Assembly: GCF_001661965.1 (NCBI RefSeq)
Contig: NZ_LYWZ01000020.1
Span: forward strand, 186,001 to 250,000
Reading direction: 5' to 3'
Length of the DNA stretch: 64,000 nucleotides
Source: Croceicoccus mobilis
Lineage (GTDB): Bacteria > Pseudomonadota > Alphaproteobacteria > Sphingomonadales > Sphingomonadaceae
Shown here piece by piece: positions 9,111-19,709 of the stretch. The translations under genes were made by a program, and so were the position numbers. The notes beneath the pieces are model-generated. The model was given only the letters and a program-made list of their open reading frames with translations, had not been told where the DNA came from and searched no databases. The stretch's first letter is position 1, and every line of letters begins with the position of its first letter.

Positions 9111-9872
9111 TCAGTATTTCCAATCGCCCGCGATCCCCATCCAGAGCGAAATCGCCGCGATCGCCGCCGTCTCGCCGCGCAGGATACGGGGGCCCAGAGA
9201 GACAGGCCGCGCAGCCTCGGCCCCGCGAATGGCGGCGCGCTCGGCATCGTCGAAACCGCCTTCGGGGCCGATCAGGATCGCGGCGGGCGCGGCCTCGGCG
9301 GCAAAGGCGGAGGTGGCGGGCGGCGCGTCGCGGGTTTCGTCGGCGAAGAACAGCGGCTGCCCATGCCAAATACTCGCCCATTCGCGCAGCATCGCATCCA
9401 GCGTCACCGGCTCAGCAATGTGGGGAAGGGCAGTGCGGGCGCATTGTTCCGCCGCTTCGGTCACGATGGTGCGCGCCCTGTCCATGTTCAGCGCATCGGC
9501 CACGCAGCGGCGCGTGATGACTGGCTGGATCCGCGCCACGCCCAGCTCGGTCGCCTTTTCCAGCACGAGGTCGAAACGCGGTTTTTTAAGGAGCGCCGCG
9601 CACAGGGTCAGCTGCGGCACGCTCTCACGCTCACGCAGCAGTTCGGCCATCTCTACCGTCACGCTGCGTTTGCCCGCATCGGTGACGCGGGCCGCCCATT
9701 CGCCGGTTTCATCGTCGCACAGGATCACCGCATCGCCTGCCTTCACCCGCATCACGCGGGACAAATAATGCGCCTGCGGCCCATCGATCACCCGCGTTTC
9801 GCCCGCGGAAAGGGCGGGGCTGGTGAACAGGCGCGGGGCGCTTTTGGGCGGCCATGCGGGGGTAGCGGTCAT
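9111..9872 (-). CDS. rsmE: 16S rRNA (uracil-1498-N3)-methyltransferase
   Basis: SPOUT-fold enzyme that methylates U1498 of 16S rRNA using S-adenosylmethionine. 253 residues from ATG 9872 (MTATPAW). Marks are the N-terminal PUA-like part (QAHYLSRVMRVKAGDAV), KKPRFDLVLEKATELGVARIQPV near residue 100, and the SPOUT knot motifs LIGPEGGFDDAE and SLGPRILRGETAAIAA near the C-terminus. Its start codon overlaps the stop of the upstream methyltransferase by 4 nt, so the two are co-transcribed, probably with gshA. Confidence 0.94.
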   Translation of the reverse strand: MTATPAWPPKSAPRLFTSPALSAGETRVIDGPQAHYLSRVMRVKAGDAVILCDDETGEWAARVTDAGKRSVTVEMAELLRERESVPQLTLCAALLKKPRFDLVLEKATELGVARIQPVITRRCVADALNMDRARTIVTEAAEQCARTALPHIAEPVTLDAMLREWASIWHGQPLFFADETRDAPPATSAFAAEAAPAAILIGPEGGFDDAERAAIRGAEAARPVSLGPRILRGETAAIAAISLWMGIAGDWKY

Positions 9873-10654
9873 CTCGGTCTCAATTCGGCGCGGGTGGCGA
9901 TGTAGCAATCGATCAGCTGGCCGATAGCATCGCGCTCCTCGAAGTCATCCTCGAACATGTCGGTCAGCATGAAACCGGCGGCAAGCTGTCCGCCGATCTG
10001 GTCCTGCAACGTATGGGCGAAGACGACCACCGGGTCTTCGGCAAGGATCGCATTGCGCTCCTCTTCGGGCAGGTCGAAATCGCTGTATGGGATCTTGTGG
10101 CGGGCCAGCGGCTGGCCCGCCTCCACGCTGGCTTCGTCGAACAGATAGCGCAGCGGATTGGTAAAGCCTGACAGCAGCACGCCGCCCGGTCGCAGCACGC
10201 GTGCGCATTCGCGCCATACCGGCAGGATCTCGGGCGCAAAGCAGTTCGAACACGGGTGGAAGATGATATCGAAACTATCATCCGCGAACACGGAAAGATC
10301 ATGCATCAGCCCGCGCACGGTGCGGATGGTCAGGCCCTCGCGTGTCGCAACTTCGGTATCGCGGGCAAGCTGGCCGTCGCTGGCATCGAAGCTGGTCACA
10401 TTCGCCCCGGCGGCGGCAAAGATAGGGCATTGCTGCCCGCCGCCCGATGCGAGGCCCAGCAAGTCCTTGCCCGCGATGTCGCCGAACCATTCGCGCGGCA
10501 CCGGGCGCGATGGGGTCAGTACCACTTCCCACTCGCCGCGCCGGGCGGCGGCGATCGTTTCGGCGTTGACGGGAATCGACCAGCGGTCGCCGCCCTCGGC
10601 CTTGGCGTTCCAGCCCTGACGGTTGAATTCGGCGATGTCTTCGATGTCGGCCAT
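9869..10654 (-). CDS. Class I SAM-dependent methyltransferase
   Basis: 261 residues. The SAM-binding glycine loop is LLGLASGGGQQCPIFAAAGANVTSFDAS near residue 65, followed by FDIIFHPCSNCFAPEI and VLRPGGVLLSGF, typical of class I methyltransferases (Methyltransf_11 type). The N-terminus (DIAEFNRQGWNAKAEGGDRWSIP) resembles a family of small-molecule methyltransferases whose substrate is not known. It ends in a 4-nt overlap with rsmE. Confidence 0.85.
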   Translation of the reverse strand: MADIEDIAEFNRQGWNAKAEGGDRWSIPVNAETIAAARRGEWEVVLTPSRPVPREWFGDIAGKDLLGLASGGGQQCPIFAAAGANVTSFDASDGQLARDTEVATREGLTIRTVRGLMHDLSVFADDSFDIIFHPCSNCFAPEILPVWRECARVLRPGGVLLSGFTNPLRYLFDEASVEAGQPLARHKIPYSDFDLPEEERNAILAEDPVVVFAHTLQDQIGGQLAAGFMLTDMFEDDFEERDAIGQLIDCYIATRAELRPR

Positions 10655-10702
10655 CTGTGTACCCCTTTCCCTCGCTGTCCTGCCTCTCTAAAGCATGGCG
10701 CG

Positions 10703-11614
10703 ATGAATGAAACCGCATCCCTTACGCCCGACAGCCAGCACAAGGGGCTGGTGGCGCTGCTTCCCGCTTCGGCACGGCCCTATGCTCTGCTGGGGCGTTT
10801 CGACCGGCCCATCGGCTGGTGGCTGCTGTTCTGGCCCTGCGTGGCGGGGCTGTGGGCCGGCGGCGCGCTGGAACGCTGGGGCATGGCGCTATTGCTGTTG
10901 GTCGGCGCCATCGCGATGCGGGCGGCGGGCTGTGTCTATAACGACATCCTCGACCGTGACCTTGATCGAAAGGTTGCGCGCACGGCGTCGCGGCCACTGG
11001 CCAGCGGTCAGGTGTCGCTGAAGAAAGCGTGGATCTGGCTGCTTTCGCTATGTCTCGTCGGGCTGGTGGTGCTGCTGCAATTGCGATGGGAAGCGCAGCT
11101 GGTGGCGCTGGGCTCGATCCTGCCGGTCGCGCTTTATCCGCTGATGAAGCGCATCACATGGTGGCCGCAGGCGTGGCTGGGGCTGGTGTTCAGCTGGGGC
11201 GCGCTGGTCGGCTGGGTCGAGGCGACGGGCGAATTCTCGCCCGTGCTGGCGGCGATGTATGGCGGCTGCATCTTCTGGGTCATCGGTTATGACACGATCT
11301 ATGCGGTGCAGGACATGGAGGACGACGCGCTGGTCGGCGTGCGTTCCAGTGCGCTGGCCATGGGTAGTCATGTAAAGGCGGGTGTGGCGCTATGTTATGC
11401 GCTGGCGTTGACTGGCTGGGGGCTGGGCATCTGGTGGCTGCGGCCCGACTGGATCGCGCTTCTGACGCTGGTGCCGGTGGGGTTGCATCTTGCCTGGCAG
11501 GTCGCGACGCTCGACCGGGCCGATGGCGCGGGCGCATTGGCGCGTTTTCGCTCGAACCGGCTTGCCGGGCTGCTGATGGCGCTCGCATGGCTGGTCGTCG
11601 GCAATGCTGGCTGA
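10703..11614 (+). CDS. ubiA: 4-hydroxybenzoate polyprenyltransferase
   Basis: Integral membrane prenyltransferase that attaches the polyprenyl tail to 4-hydroxybenzoate in ubiquinone synthesis. 303 residues from ATG 10703. The first Asp-rich motif is NDILDRDLD at residues 80-88 and the second is YDTIYAVQDMEDD near residue 205. Eight or nine hydrophobic helices are readable (WWLLFWPCVAGLWAG, MALLLLVGAIAMRAAG and so on). It is divergent from the methyltransferase-rsmE pair with a 48-nt gap. Confidence 0.93.
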   Translation: MNETASLTPDSQHKGLVALLPASARPYALLGRFDRPIGWWLLFWPCVAGLWAGGALERWGMALLLLVGAIAMRAAGCVYNDILDRDLDRKVARTASRPLASGQVSLKKAWIWLLSLCLVGLVVLLQLRWEAQLVALGSILPVALYPLMKRITWWPQAWLGLVFSWGALVGWVEATGEFSPVLAAMYGGCIFWVIGYDTIYAVQDMEDDALVGVRSSALAMGSHVKAGVALCYALALTGWGLGIWWLRPDWIALLTLVPVGLHLAWQVATLDRADGAGALARFRSNRLAGLLMALAWLVVGNAG

Positions 11615-11869
11615 TGGGCCAGTCGGCTAGCGGGCGCTTCTACCCCTTTCGAATAGGATTTGCGCCCGTGATGCAGGGTGTAATGGCAATGGTGAACGGC
11701 GATGTGGAAATCTGCATAAACCCTTTGCCGTGCCGATTCGATTTGTGTCACAATCGAGCCTGACAAACTGATTTGCACGAAGCGGCGTTTTTTCGAGTCC
11801 GTTTCGGGGCGGTCGCCCGGGTAAGGGGCCCTGACGAACCCGTCCGACAGCGTTTTTGCGGAGACCTTA

Positions 11870-13381
11870 ATGAGCATCAATATCGGTCCGCCGGCGGTCG
11901 AGGAACTGCGTCCGCGCATTACCGTGATCGGGGTGGGCGGCGCAGGCGGCAACGCCATCGCCAACATGATCCAGGCAGAGATCGAGGGTGTCGACTTCGT
12001 CGTCGCCAATACCGACGCGCAGGCGCTGAACAGCGCATTGTGCGAGGATCGCGTCCAGCTTGGCCCCGAAATCACGCAGGGCCTTGGCGCCGGTTCGCGC
12101 CCGGAAGTCGGCCGTGCCGCGGCAGAGGAAACCCTGCACGAGCTCGACCGCATGCTTGATGGCGTGCACATGTGCTTCATCGCGGCCGGCATGGGCGGCG
12201 GCACCGGCACCGGCGCAGCTCCCGTCATCGCGAAGGCTGCGCGCGAGAAGGGCGTGCTGACCGTGGGCGTGGTGACAAAGCCCTTCATGTTCGAAGGTTC
12301 GCGCCGCATGCGCAGCGCCGAATCCGGCATCGAAGAGCTGCAGAAGCACGTCGACACGCTGATCGTCATTCCGAACCAGAACCTGTTCCTGGTCGCCAAG
12401 CCCGACACCACTTTCAAGGAAGCTTTCGGGCTGGCCGATGAAGTGCTGCAGCAGGGCGTGCGCTCGATCACCGACCTGATGGTCATGCCCGGCCTCATCA
12501 ATCTCGACTTTGCCGACGTGCGTTCGGTCATGGGCGAGATGGGCAAGGCGATGATGGGCACCGGCGAAGCGGACGGCGAAAACCGTGCGCTGGAAGCAGC
12601 GGAAAAGGCGATCGCCAACCCGCTGCTCGACGGTGTGTCGATGGCTGGCGCCAAGGGCGTCATCATCTCGATCATCGGCGGCGAAGACATGAAGCTGATG
12701 GAAGTGGACGAGGCGGCGAACCATATCCGCGACCTCGTCGACCCGGATGCGAACATCATCTGGGGTTCGGCTTTCAATCCCGACCTCGACGGCAAGATCC
12801 GCGTTTCGGTCGTCGCGACCGGCATCGACCAGTCGGCAGAGCAGCCCGCCGCGCAGGCGCGTCCGTTCTCGCTGGGTTCGGGCCGCGCGCCGATGCGCCC
12901 GGCGGCCGCTGCTCCGGCTGCACCGGCGGTCGCTCCGGAACCGGCGCCCGCGCCGGAGCCGAAGATGGCCGACCCGGCAGATGATGCCGATCATCTCAAT
13001 GTCGGTGAAGAGCGCGGCTATGCCTCGCCCGCGCCGACGGAAGAGCCGCTCGACCTCGGTCTCGAAATGGCGGAGCCCGAAGCCGAGGAGGAAGAGCTTT
13101 TGCTTGGCGACGGTTTCGAAGAACCCGCCAAGGAAGAGCCGCGGGCCGAAACCCCGCGTGGGTCGGGCCCGGTCGATGCCTCGGCCCGCACCGAAAGCCC
13201 GCGTGGCTGGCGTCCGGCTTCGGGTCAGGCTGCGGTGAATGTCGGTGGCAGCACGCTGTTCGAACGCATGGCCAGCCTGTCGCGCAACCGCGATGAGGCT
13301 CCCGAAGATGACCGTGAGGACGACGATGCGTCGGATCTCAACATCCCGCGCTTCCTTGGCCGCAACAACAACCGCCGCTGA
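11870..13381 (+). CDS. ftsZ: Cell division protein FtsZ
   Basis: Tubulin-like GTPase that forms the division ring. 503 residues: G1 loop GVGGAGGNA at 21-29, signature GGGTGTG at 109-115, a C-terminal domain to about residue 320, then a long Ala/Pro/Glu-rich linker and the conserved C-terminal peptide [14 protein letters not shown], which in other bacteria binds FtsA/ZipA-type partners. The ribosome site is GGAG seven bases before ATG. The 255-nt upstream region carries no other gene, so ftsZ has its own promoter here. ftsQ and ftsA, its usual neighbours, are not upstream. A terminator follows immediately. Confidence 0.97.
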   Translation: MSINIGPPAVEELRPRITVIGVGGAGGNAIANMIQAEIEGVDFVVANTDAQALNSALCEDRVQLGPEITQGLGAGSRPEVGRAAAEETLHELDRMLDGVHMCFIAAGMGGGTGTGAAPVIAKAAREKGVLTVGVVTKPFMFEGSRRMRSAESGIEELQKHVDTLIVIPNQNLFLVAKPDTTFKEAFGLADEVLQQGVRSITDLMVMPGLINLDFADVRSVMGEMGKAMMGTGEADGENRALEAAEKAIANPLLDGVSMAGAKGVIISIIGGEDMKLMEVDEAANHIRDLVDPDANIIWGSAFNPDLDGKIRVSVVATGIDQSAEQPAAQARPFSLGSGRAPMRPAAAAPAAPAVAPEPAPAPEPKMADPADDADHLNVGEERGYASPAPTEEPLDLGLEMAEPEAEEEELLLGDGFEEPAKEEPRAETPRGSGPVDASARTESPRGWRPASGQAAVNVGGSTLFERMASLSRNRDEAPEDDREDDDASDLNIPRFLGRNNNRR

Positions 13382-13406
13382 TCACGCGCGAGCGGTGGTG
13401 AAAGAC

Positions 13407-14252
13407 ATGGGGGCGGCGAGGGTTCTCGCCGCCCCTGTTTTTGCGTGTGCGCTGCTGGTCGCTTTTGCTGGCGGCGTGGCATCCGCGCCGGTCGCCCATG
13501 CGCAGGGGCGCAGCATCCAGGTCTACAACCCTGACGCGCAGCGCCGTCAGCTCGACGACGCGACCGCGCGCGTCCTCAAAAACCCGTCGGACATGGATGC
13601 CCTGCGCGACGGGGCCGAGGCGGCGGCACGTCTGGGCGAATTCGAGCAGGCGCTGGGTTTCCTGAACCGGGCCGAGGTGCTGGCACCCAGCGATCCGCAG
13701 ATCCGGGCGGCGCGCGCCTCCATCCTCGTCAATCTCGGCAAGCCGCGCCTTGCGCTGCCGCTGTTTGAAGAAGCGGAGCGCATGGGCGGCGATCCGGAGG
13801 ATTTCGCGATCGACCGGGGGCTGGCGCACGATCTTCTTGGCGATCAGCCCAGCGCGCAATATTTCTATGCCATCGCCAATCGCATCGACCCGTCTGACGA
13901 GGTCACGCGCCGCTATGCCTTCAGCCTTGCCGTCGCAGGCGAAAGGGAAGCGGCGGAGGCGATGCTGAAGCCGCTGCTGCTCGAAGACGATCCTGCGGCA
14001 TGGCGGATGAAGGCGTTCATGCTGGCGGTTGCAGGGCGGCCTTCGGAAGCGGTGGCGATGCTATATGCCGTTCTGCCGCGCGGGCTGGCGGGCAATCTGG
14101 CGCCCTATATCCGCATGGTGCCGCGCCTCACGCCCGGGCAGCAAATCGCGGCGGCGCATCTTGGCATATTCCCGGCAGAGGGCGGCGACGACCCGTCGAG
14201 CGGGCTGGTGCCGGGCGGCGCGCCGTTCGGAACGGCATCTGCGGGGCAATAG
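13407..14252 (+). CDS. Exported TPR protein downstream of ftsZ
   Basis: 281 residues from ATG 13407. A signal peptide occupies about residues 1-33 (hydrophobic VFACALLVAFAGG, cleavage near VAHAQG). Tetratricopeptide-like repeats follow (MDALRDGAEAAARLGEFEQALGFLNRAEVLAPSDPQ and later copies). The C-terminus is Gly/Pro-rich. Role unknown; it probably acts in the periplasm. Its first codons overlap a perfect intrinsic terminator, so expression may depend on translation keeping the hairpin open. GTG codons at 13395 and 13398 are alternative starts. Confidence 0.78.
   Translation: MGAARVLAAPVFACALLVAFAGGVASAPVAHAQGRSIQVYNPDAQRRQLDDATARVLKNPSDMDALRDGAEAAARLGEFEQALGFLNRAEVLAPSDPQIRAARASILVNLGKPRLALPLFEEAERMGGDPEDFAIDRGLAHDLLGDQPSAQYFYAIANRIDPSDEVTRRYAFSLAVAGEREAAEAMLKPLLLEDDPAAWRMKAFMLAVAGRPSEAVAMLYAVLPRGLAGNLAPYIRMVPRLTPGQQIAAAHLGIFPAEGGDDPSSGLVPGGAPFGTASAGQ
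13410..13441 (+). terminator. Intrinsic terminator after ftsZ, inside the start of the TPR gene
   Basis: GGGGCGGCGAG (13410-13420), loop GGTT, CTCGCCGCCCC (13425-13435), then TGTTTTTG. The 11-bp stem with a T-rich tail starts 29 nt after the ftsZ stop. The same bases encode residues 2-12 of the TPR protein's signal peptide. Confidence 0.88.
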
Positions 14253-14488
14253 GGCTGGGCAATCGGGCAGGACGGGTAGGTGGGCCGGGCCCGCCCGTGT
14301 TGCAGTCATGCCGCACCTTTGGGGGTGCAACATTTCCTTATCCACATGGTCTGAACAACCCATATCGCGTTATCCGCCACGGCGATAGATTAACCCATTG
14401 TAAAGCCGCTGGCGAAAGTTGCACCAAGGCCATGGACAAGCCGCGGTGCCTGATCATGGGGGTCTGCCGCGGTCGGTAAAGGACGGAT

Positions 14489-14995
14489 ATGACGAGCGAA
14501 ACCCACGCCGAATCCCGCCACGACGACGCGGCACCGGTCGATATGCTGATCGCGCTCTTCGAAGCGCGTGGCTGGCCTTATGAAGTCATCGGCGAAGACG
14601 AGATCGGCGGCGAAGTGCAGGGTGCCTGGGCAAAGTACCAGCTGCGCGCGATCTGGCGGCGCGAGGATAACGTGCTCCAGCTCCTCTGCCTGCCCGAAGT
14701 CAAGGTGGCCGACGACAAGCGCGTCGCCATGTTCGAATTGATGAGCCTTGTGAACGAGCAGCTGTGGCTTGGCCATTTCGACCTGTGGTCGGCGGGTTCG
14801 GTCCTGCTCTATCGCCATGGGTTGATGCTGGGCGATGACGGGCTGCTGTCGATCAGCCAGGCGCAGATGGCGGTGGAACATGCGGTCGAGGAATGCGACC
14901 GGTTTTATCCCGCCTTCCAGTTCGTGCTGTGGGGCGGAAGAACGCCTGCCGAAGCACTGGCGGGCGCGCTCGTCGATGCGGCGGGTGAGGCCTGA
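14489..14995 (+). CDS. YbjN-domain protein
   Basis: 168 residues with no signal peptide. The pattern (VDMLIALFEARGWPYEVIGEDEI, LQLLCLPEVKVADDKRVAMFELMSLVNEQLWLGHFDL, ECDRFYPAFQFVLWGG) matches the alphaproteobacterial YbjN family, fold-related to type III secretion chaperones; molecular role not established. AAAGGA precedes ATG 14489. The 236-nt gap upstream holds only a short hairpin-like stretch near 14310. It is probably a single-gene unit. Confidence 0.78.
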   Translation: MTSETHAESRHDDAAPVDMLIALFEARGWPYEVIGEDEIGGEVQGAWAKYQLRAIWRREDNVLQLLCLPEVKVADDKRVAMFELMSLVNEQLWLGHFDLWSAGSVLLYRHGLMLGDDGLLSISQAQMAVEHAVEECDRFYPAFQFVLWGGRTPAEALAGALVDAAGEA

Positions 14996-15199
14996 AACGG
15001 CTCCTGTTTTGCCGGCAGGCATCCAATAGTTTCACGATTGGTACATCAGCGCGGTGTTAAGGGTCTGAATTATCGGGCCGGACGGTCTTTGTAACAAACC
15101 GTTGCTCATACCGGTTTTGCTTGAAATCGGGCCTTCAGGCTCCGATATTGTACCCAACGCCCCCGATTGGAGGGGCGCCTAGAGGAGTTTTACAAAGCT

Positions 15200-15952
15200 A
15201 TGGCAAACTGGAACGATCCCCAGCCAACGCGGCGGGACCCGCGCGCCGGCTTCGGTGCGTCCATGGGCCAGGGCGCAAGCGTGCCGCGCACCGGCTATGA
15301 CGCCGGGCTGCGCAAATACATGCTTTCGATCTATAACTACATGGCATCGGCCGTGCTGCTGTCGGGCGTTGTCGCGCTGGTCATGGCCAGCACCGGCATG
15401 ACGGTCGCGATGATGGGCTCGCCGCTGGTGTGGCTGGTCATGCTCTCGCCGATCGTTGTCGTTATCGCGATGAGCTTCGGTGCGAACCGTTTCTCCACCG
15501 GCACTCTCCAGATGCTGTTCTGGGGCTTTGCGGTGCTGATGGGGATGAGCCTGTCGACGATCTTCCTTGTCTACACCGGCGGGTCGATCGCGGCGACCTT
15601 CTTCGCCACCGCAGGCGCTTTCGCCGGCCTGTCGCTTTTCGGCTACACGACCAAGAAGGACCTGTCGGGTTTCGGCAGCTTCCTGATCATGGGCGTCATC
15701 GGCCTGCTCATCGCGTCGGTCATCAACATCTTCGTGCAGTCGACGGCCCTGATGTGGGCGGTCAGCTTCCTGGGCGTGCTGATCTTCGCCGGTCTCACTG
15801 CCTATGACACGCAGCGCCTGAAGATGCAGTACTACCAGCTGGCCGGAACCGAGTTCATGGGCAAGGCCGTGGTGCTGGGCGCGCTGTCGCTCTATCTCGA
15901 CTTCATCAACATGTTCCAGTTCCTGCTCATGTTCATGGGCCAGAGGGACTGA
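15200..15952 (+). CDS. Bax inhibitor-1 / YccA family membrane protein
   Basis: 250 residues from ATG 15200 (MANWNDPQ), with AGAGGAG upstream. After a hydrophilic N-terminus of about 40 residues there are seven membrane helices. The family's C-terminal motifs GLTAYDTQRLKMQYYQ and ALSLYLDFINMFQFLLMFMG are present. TMBIM/BI-1 proteins form pH-dependent calcium leak channels in some bacteria and interact with FtsH in enterobacteria (YccA). Single-gene unit ended by a terminator. Confidence 0.9.
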   Translation: MANWNDPQPTRRDPRAGFGASMGQGASVPRTGYDAGLRKYMLSIYNYMASAVLLSGVVALVMASTGMTVAMMGSPLVWLVMLSPIVVVIAMSFGANRFSTGTLQMLFWGFAVLMGMSLSTIFLVYTGGSIAATFFATAGAFAGLSLFGYTTKKDLSGFGSFLIMGVIGLLIASVINIFVQSTALMWAVSFLGVLIFAGLTAYDTQRLKMQYYQLAGTEFMGKAVVLGALSLYLDFINMFQFLLMFMGQRD

Positions 15953-16019
15953 GGTCAGGATTGATCTGAAGTCTGAAAACGTTCCGCGGCAAACACTGCG
16001 GTCGTCGTAAAAACGGAAC

Positions 16020-16053
16020 GCCCGGTCGAAGCACTGCTTCGGCCGGGCTTTTC
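16020..16053 (+). terminator. Intrinsic terminator after the Bax-inhibitor-1 gene
   Basis: GCCCGGTCGAAGC (16020-16032), loop ACT, GCTTCGGCCGGGC (16036-16048), then TTTTCC. 13-bp stem with one G-T pair. Confidence 0.9.
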
Positions 16054-16193
16054 CTTGTGGACCATTCACATGCCCCGGATGCGAAGGGCGGGACGAGGCG
16101 GCATGATGCTCTTCAGCAAGGGGTAAGGCCGATATGCTATAAGGCACATATCGGCCCATGGCCCAACGATACGAAAGAACAGGACAAGCCCCC

Positions 16194-17027
16194 GTGTCAC
16201 AGATCATCGCGTCTCGACGTAAGACCATCACCACCGCGCTGACCGTGGCGACTGCCGCGACGCTCGCATCCTGCGCGCCGCCGCCGCCGCCCGCGCCTCC
16301 TCCGCCGCCGCCGCCGGTTGAGCAGGAAGCGTTCCGCGCGCGGCCGATCGCGCCGGGCTATGCGCAGGATACGCTGGTCGTGCCGGGCAAGAACGAGCTG
16401 GGCATCCGCCAGACGGTCAACGCTGATCTGACCCCCTCGCAGATGGTGTGGAACCTGCGCTCTGCCTATAATGTCGCGGCGCTGAACTGCCATGGCCCTG
16501 AAAACGCGGTGCTGGCCGAACGTTACGGCGATTTCCTCAAGACCCATGCCAAGGAGCTGGCGACCGCCAATCGCAAGGTCGACAGCGAATTCCGCGAGGA
16601 ATACGGACGCGGCGAGTACAAGAGCGTGCGCGATGCCTATGTGACGCAGGTCTACAACTACTTCGCCCTGCCGCCCGCGCTGTCGCGGTTCTGCCCCGCT
16701 GCGCGAGAGGTCAGCCTTGAACTTGCCGCCGTGCCCAAGGGTGAGCTTGGCACGGCCGCGATGACTGAATTGCCCAAGCTGGAGAACGTGTTCCTCGGCT
16801 ATTTCGACGATTACGAAGCCTATCGGCAGGAAGCGGCGATCTGGGATGCGGATTACCTTGCCACCTATGGCAAGCCCTATCAGCATCGTTACATGATCCC
16901 GAAACCGATCGACCCCAATGCGCCGCTGGCCCCTGCTGCCGATGCATCGGGCGTGACGGCAGAGGCGGACGCTTCCGGCCCCGGCGTTTCGCAGGCGGTG
17001 GTGCAGCCGCTGAACAGCACGCAATAA
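16194..17027 (+). CDS. Poly-proline outer-membrane lipoprotein, function unknown
   Basis: 277 residues if started at GTG 16194, where AGGA lies nine bases upstream; ATG 16158 in the same frame has no ribosome site and would spoil the signal peptide. The leader ends in lipobox TLASC. A tract of prolines (about residues 28-42, broken by one Ala) would space the protein from the membrane. The mature part contains two Cys residues (ALNCHG, SRFCPAA) that could pair. A YFDDYEAYRQ segment lies near residue 215. I do not recognise the family. Confidence 0.72.
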   Translation: MSQIIASRRKTITTALTVATAATLASCAPPPPPAPPPPPPPVEQEAFRARPIAPGYAQDTLVVPGKNELGIRQTVNADLTPSQMVWNLRSAYNVAALNCHGPENAVLAERYGDFLKTHAKELATANRKVDSEFREEYGRGEYKSVRDAYVTQVYNYFALPPALSRFCPAAREVSLELAAVPKGELGTAAMTELPKLENVFLGYFDDYEAYRQEAAIWDADYLATYGKPYQHRYMIPKPIDPNAPLAPAADASGVTAEADASGPGVSQAVVQPLNSTQ

Positions 17028-17161
17028 GCGCCCTTAGCGGCGGATTACGGGCAATCGCGGCGAATGGCGCGCGCAAATAGGCTTTGACCATGCGCGCGCC
17101 ATTCGCTAATCGCCCGCTCGCACCGGCGTCGGGCATCGTGCCGATCCGGTCGGAATGGAAC

Positions 17162-17237
<76 letters not shown>

Positions 17238-17323
17238 TCCATTCGTTTTCCGCCAGATCCAACGGCACAGCGGGCAGCGGCGCATTCGGCGCCTTGCTTG
17301 AGCGTTTCGCCATTATCGGATAG

Positions 17324-18460
<1,137 letters not shown>

Positions 18461-18535
18461 TTTATGCCCGACTGGGGGCTCGTATCCCAAAATCCCCCCT
18501 TTCAAAGCGCGCGATCACTTCCTAACTCCTTGGCC

Positions 18536-19699
18536 ATGAACACGCCGGACCACATGATCGCCCATCTGACCGACCTGCAATCGCCCGAGGCCTGCAAGCG
18601 CCTCGTGATCAAGGTCGGCTCCGCCCTGCTTGTCGGGAAGGACGGACAGCCCAACCGCAAATGGCTGACGGGCCTTGCCAATGAAATCGCGCAGGCCAAG
18701 GCGCGCGGGCAGGACGTGATCATCGTGTCATCGGGCGCGATCGCGCTGGGCGCGGCGATCCTGGGCTTTGAAAAGGGCGGGCGCGGCAGCCTTGCCGACG
18801 CGCAGGCCAGCGCCGCCGTCGGGCAGATCGCATTGTCGAGCCTGTGGGCCGAACTTCTCGGCAATCACGAGCTGACTGCCGCGCAGGTGCTGATTACGCT
18901 GGAGGATCTGGAAGGTCGCCGCCGCTATCTCAACGCATCGGCCACCCTGAACCGCCTGCTGGAAGCGGGCGCGATCCCGGTGGTGAATGAAAACGATACC
19001 GTCGCCACCCACGAAATCCGTTTCGGCGACAATGACCGGCTGGCCTCGCGCGTGGCGCAGGCGTCAAAGGCGCAGGCCGTCATCCTGCTGTCCGATATCG
19101 ACGGTCTTTATGACAAGCATCCGTCGGAGCCGGGCGCATCGCGCATTCCCATGGTCTGGGGCGTGGATGACGAGGTGCGCGCCATGGCCACCGGCGACAG
19201 CGATTCCGGTATCGGTTCGGGCGGCATGCGTACCAAGGTGAACGCAGTCGAGATCGCCGAACGCGCAGGCATCGCCCTGGTGATCGCCAACGGCAAATAT
19301 GATGCCCCCATCGCGCGGGCCATCGGCCTCCATGGTGATGACGGCATCGGCACGCTTTTCCTGCCGCGCCGCCACGATACGGGCCGCAAGGCATGGATCG
19401 GCGGACGCCTGCGGATGAAGGGCACCATCGTCATCGACGAGGGCGCAGTCGCCGCGCTGCGCGATGGCAATAGCCTGCTGGCCAAGGGCGTCACCCGCGT
19501 CGAGGGCCGCTTTACCCGCGGCGATCCGGTGCGGATCGAGGGGCCTGATGGCGAATGGCTGGCCAAGGGGCTGATCGAATATGACGCGCCCGAATGCGTG
19601 GCGCTGGTAGGCCTGCACACCGATGAGCAGGAAGAAGTGCTGGGCTATGCCCCGCGCAGCGCGGTCGTGCACCGTGACAGCCTGGTCATGCTGCGGTGA
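18536..19699 (+). CDS. proB: Glutamate 5-kinase
   Basis: Phosphorylates glutamate in the first step of proline synthesis. 387 residues: amino-acid kinase domain (RLVIKVGSALLVG near residue 23, IIVSSGAIALGA, PVVNENDTVATHEIRFGDND, LLSDIDGLYD, GIGSGGMRTKVNA) followed by a C-terminal PUA domain from about residue 285. It belongs to the obg-proB unit. The next gene (SDR) starts 10 nt after its stop. proA is not in the window. Confidence 0.96.
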   Translation: MNTPDHMIAHLTDLQSPEACKRLVIKVGSALLVGKDGQPNRKWLTGLANEIAQAKARGQDVIIVSSGAIALGAAILGFEKGGRGSLADAQASAAVGQIALSSLWAELLGNHELTAAQVLITLEDLEGRRRYLNASATLNRLLEAGAIPVVNENDTVATHEIRFGDNDRLASRVAQASKAQAVILLSDIDGLYDKHPSEPGASRIPMVWGVDDEVRAMATGDSDSGIGSGGMRTKVNAVEIAERAGIALVIANGKYDAPIARAIGLHGDDGIGTLFLPRRHDTGRKAWIGGRLRMKGTIVIDEGAVAALRDGNSLLAKGVTRVEGRFTRGDPVRIEGPDGEWLAKGLIEYDAPECVALVGLHTDEQEEVLGYAPRSAVVHRDSLVMLR

Positions 19700-19709
19700 G
19701 GTTCGCCCC

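Noticed and set aside
15121-15151. A -35/-10-like pair before the Bax-inhibitor-1 gene
   Set aside because: The spacing (18-19) and the -10 hexamer are poor; I cannot tell it from chance in this genome.
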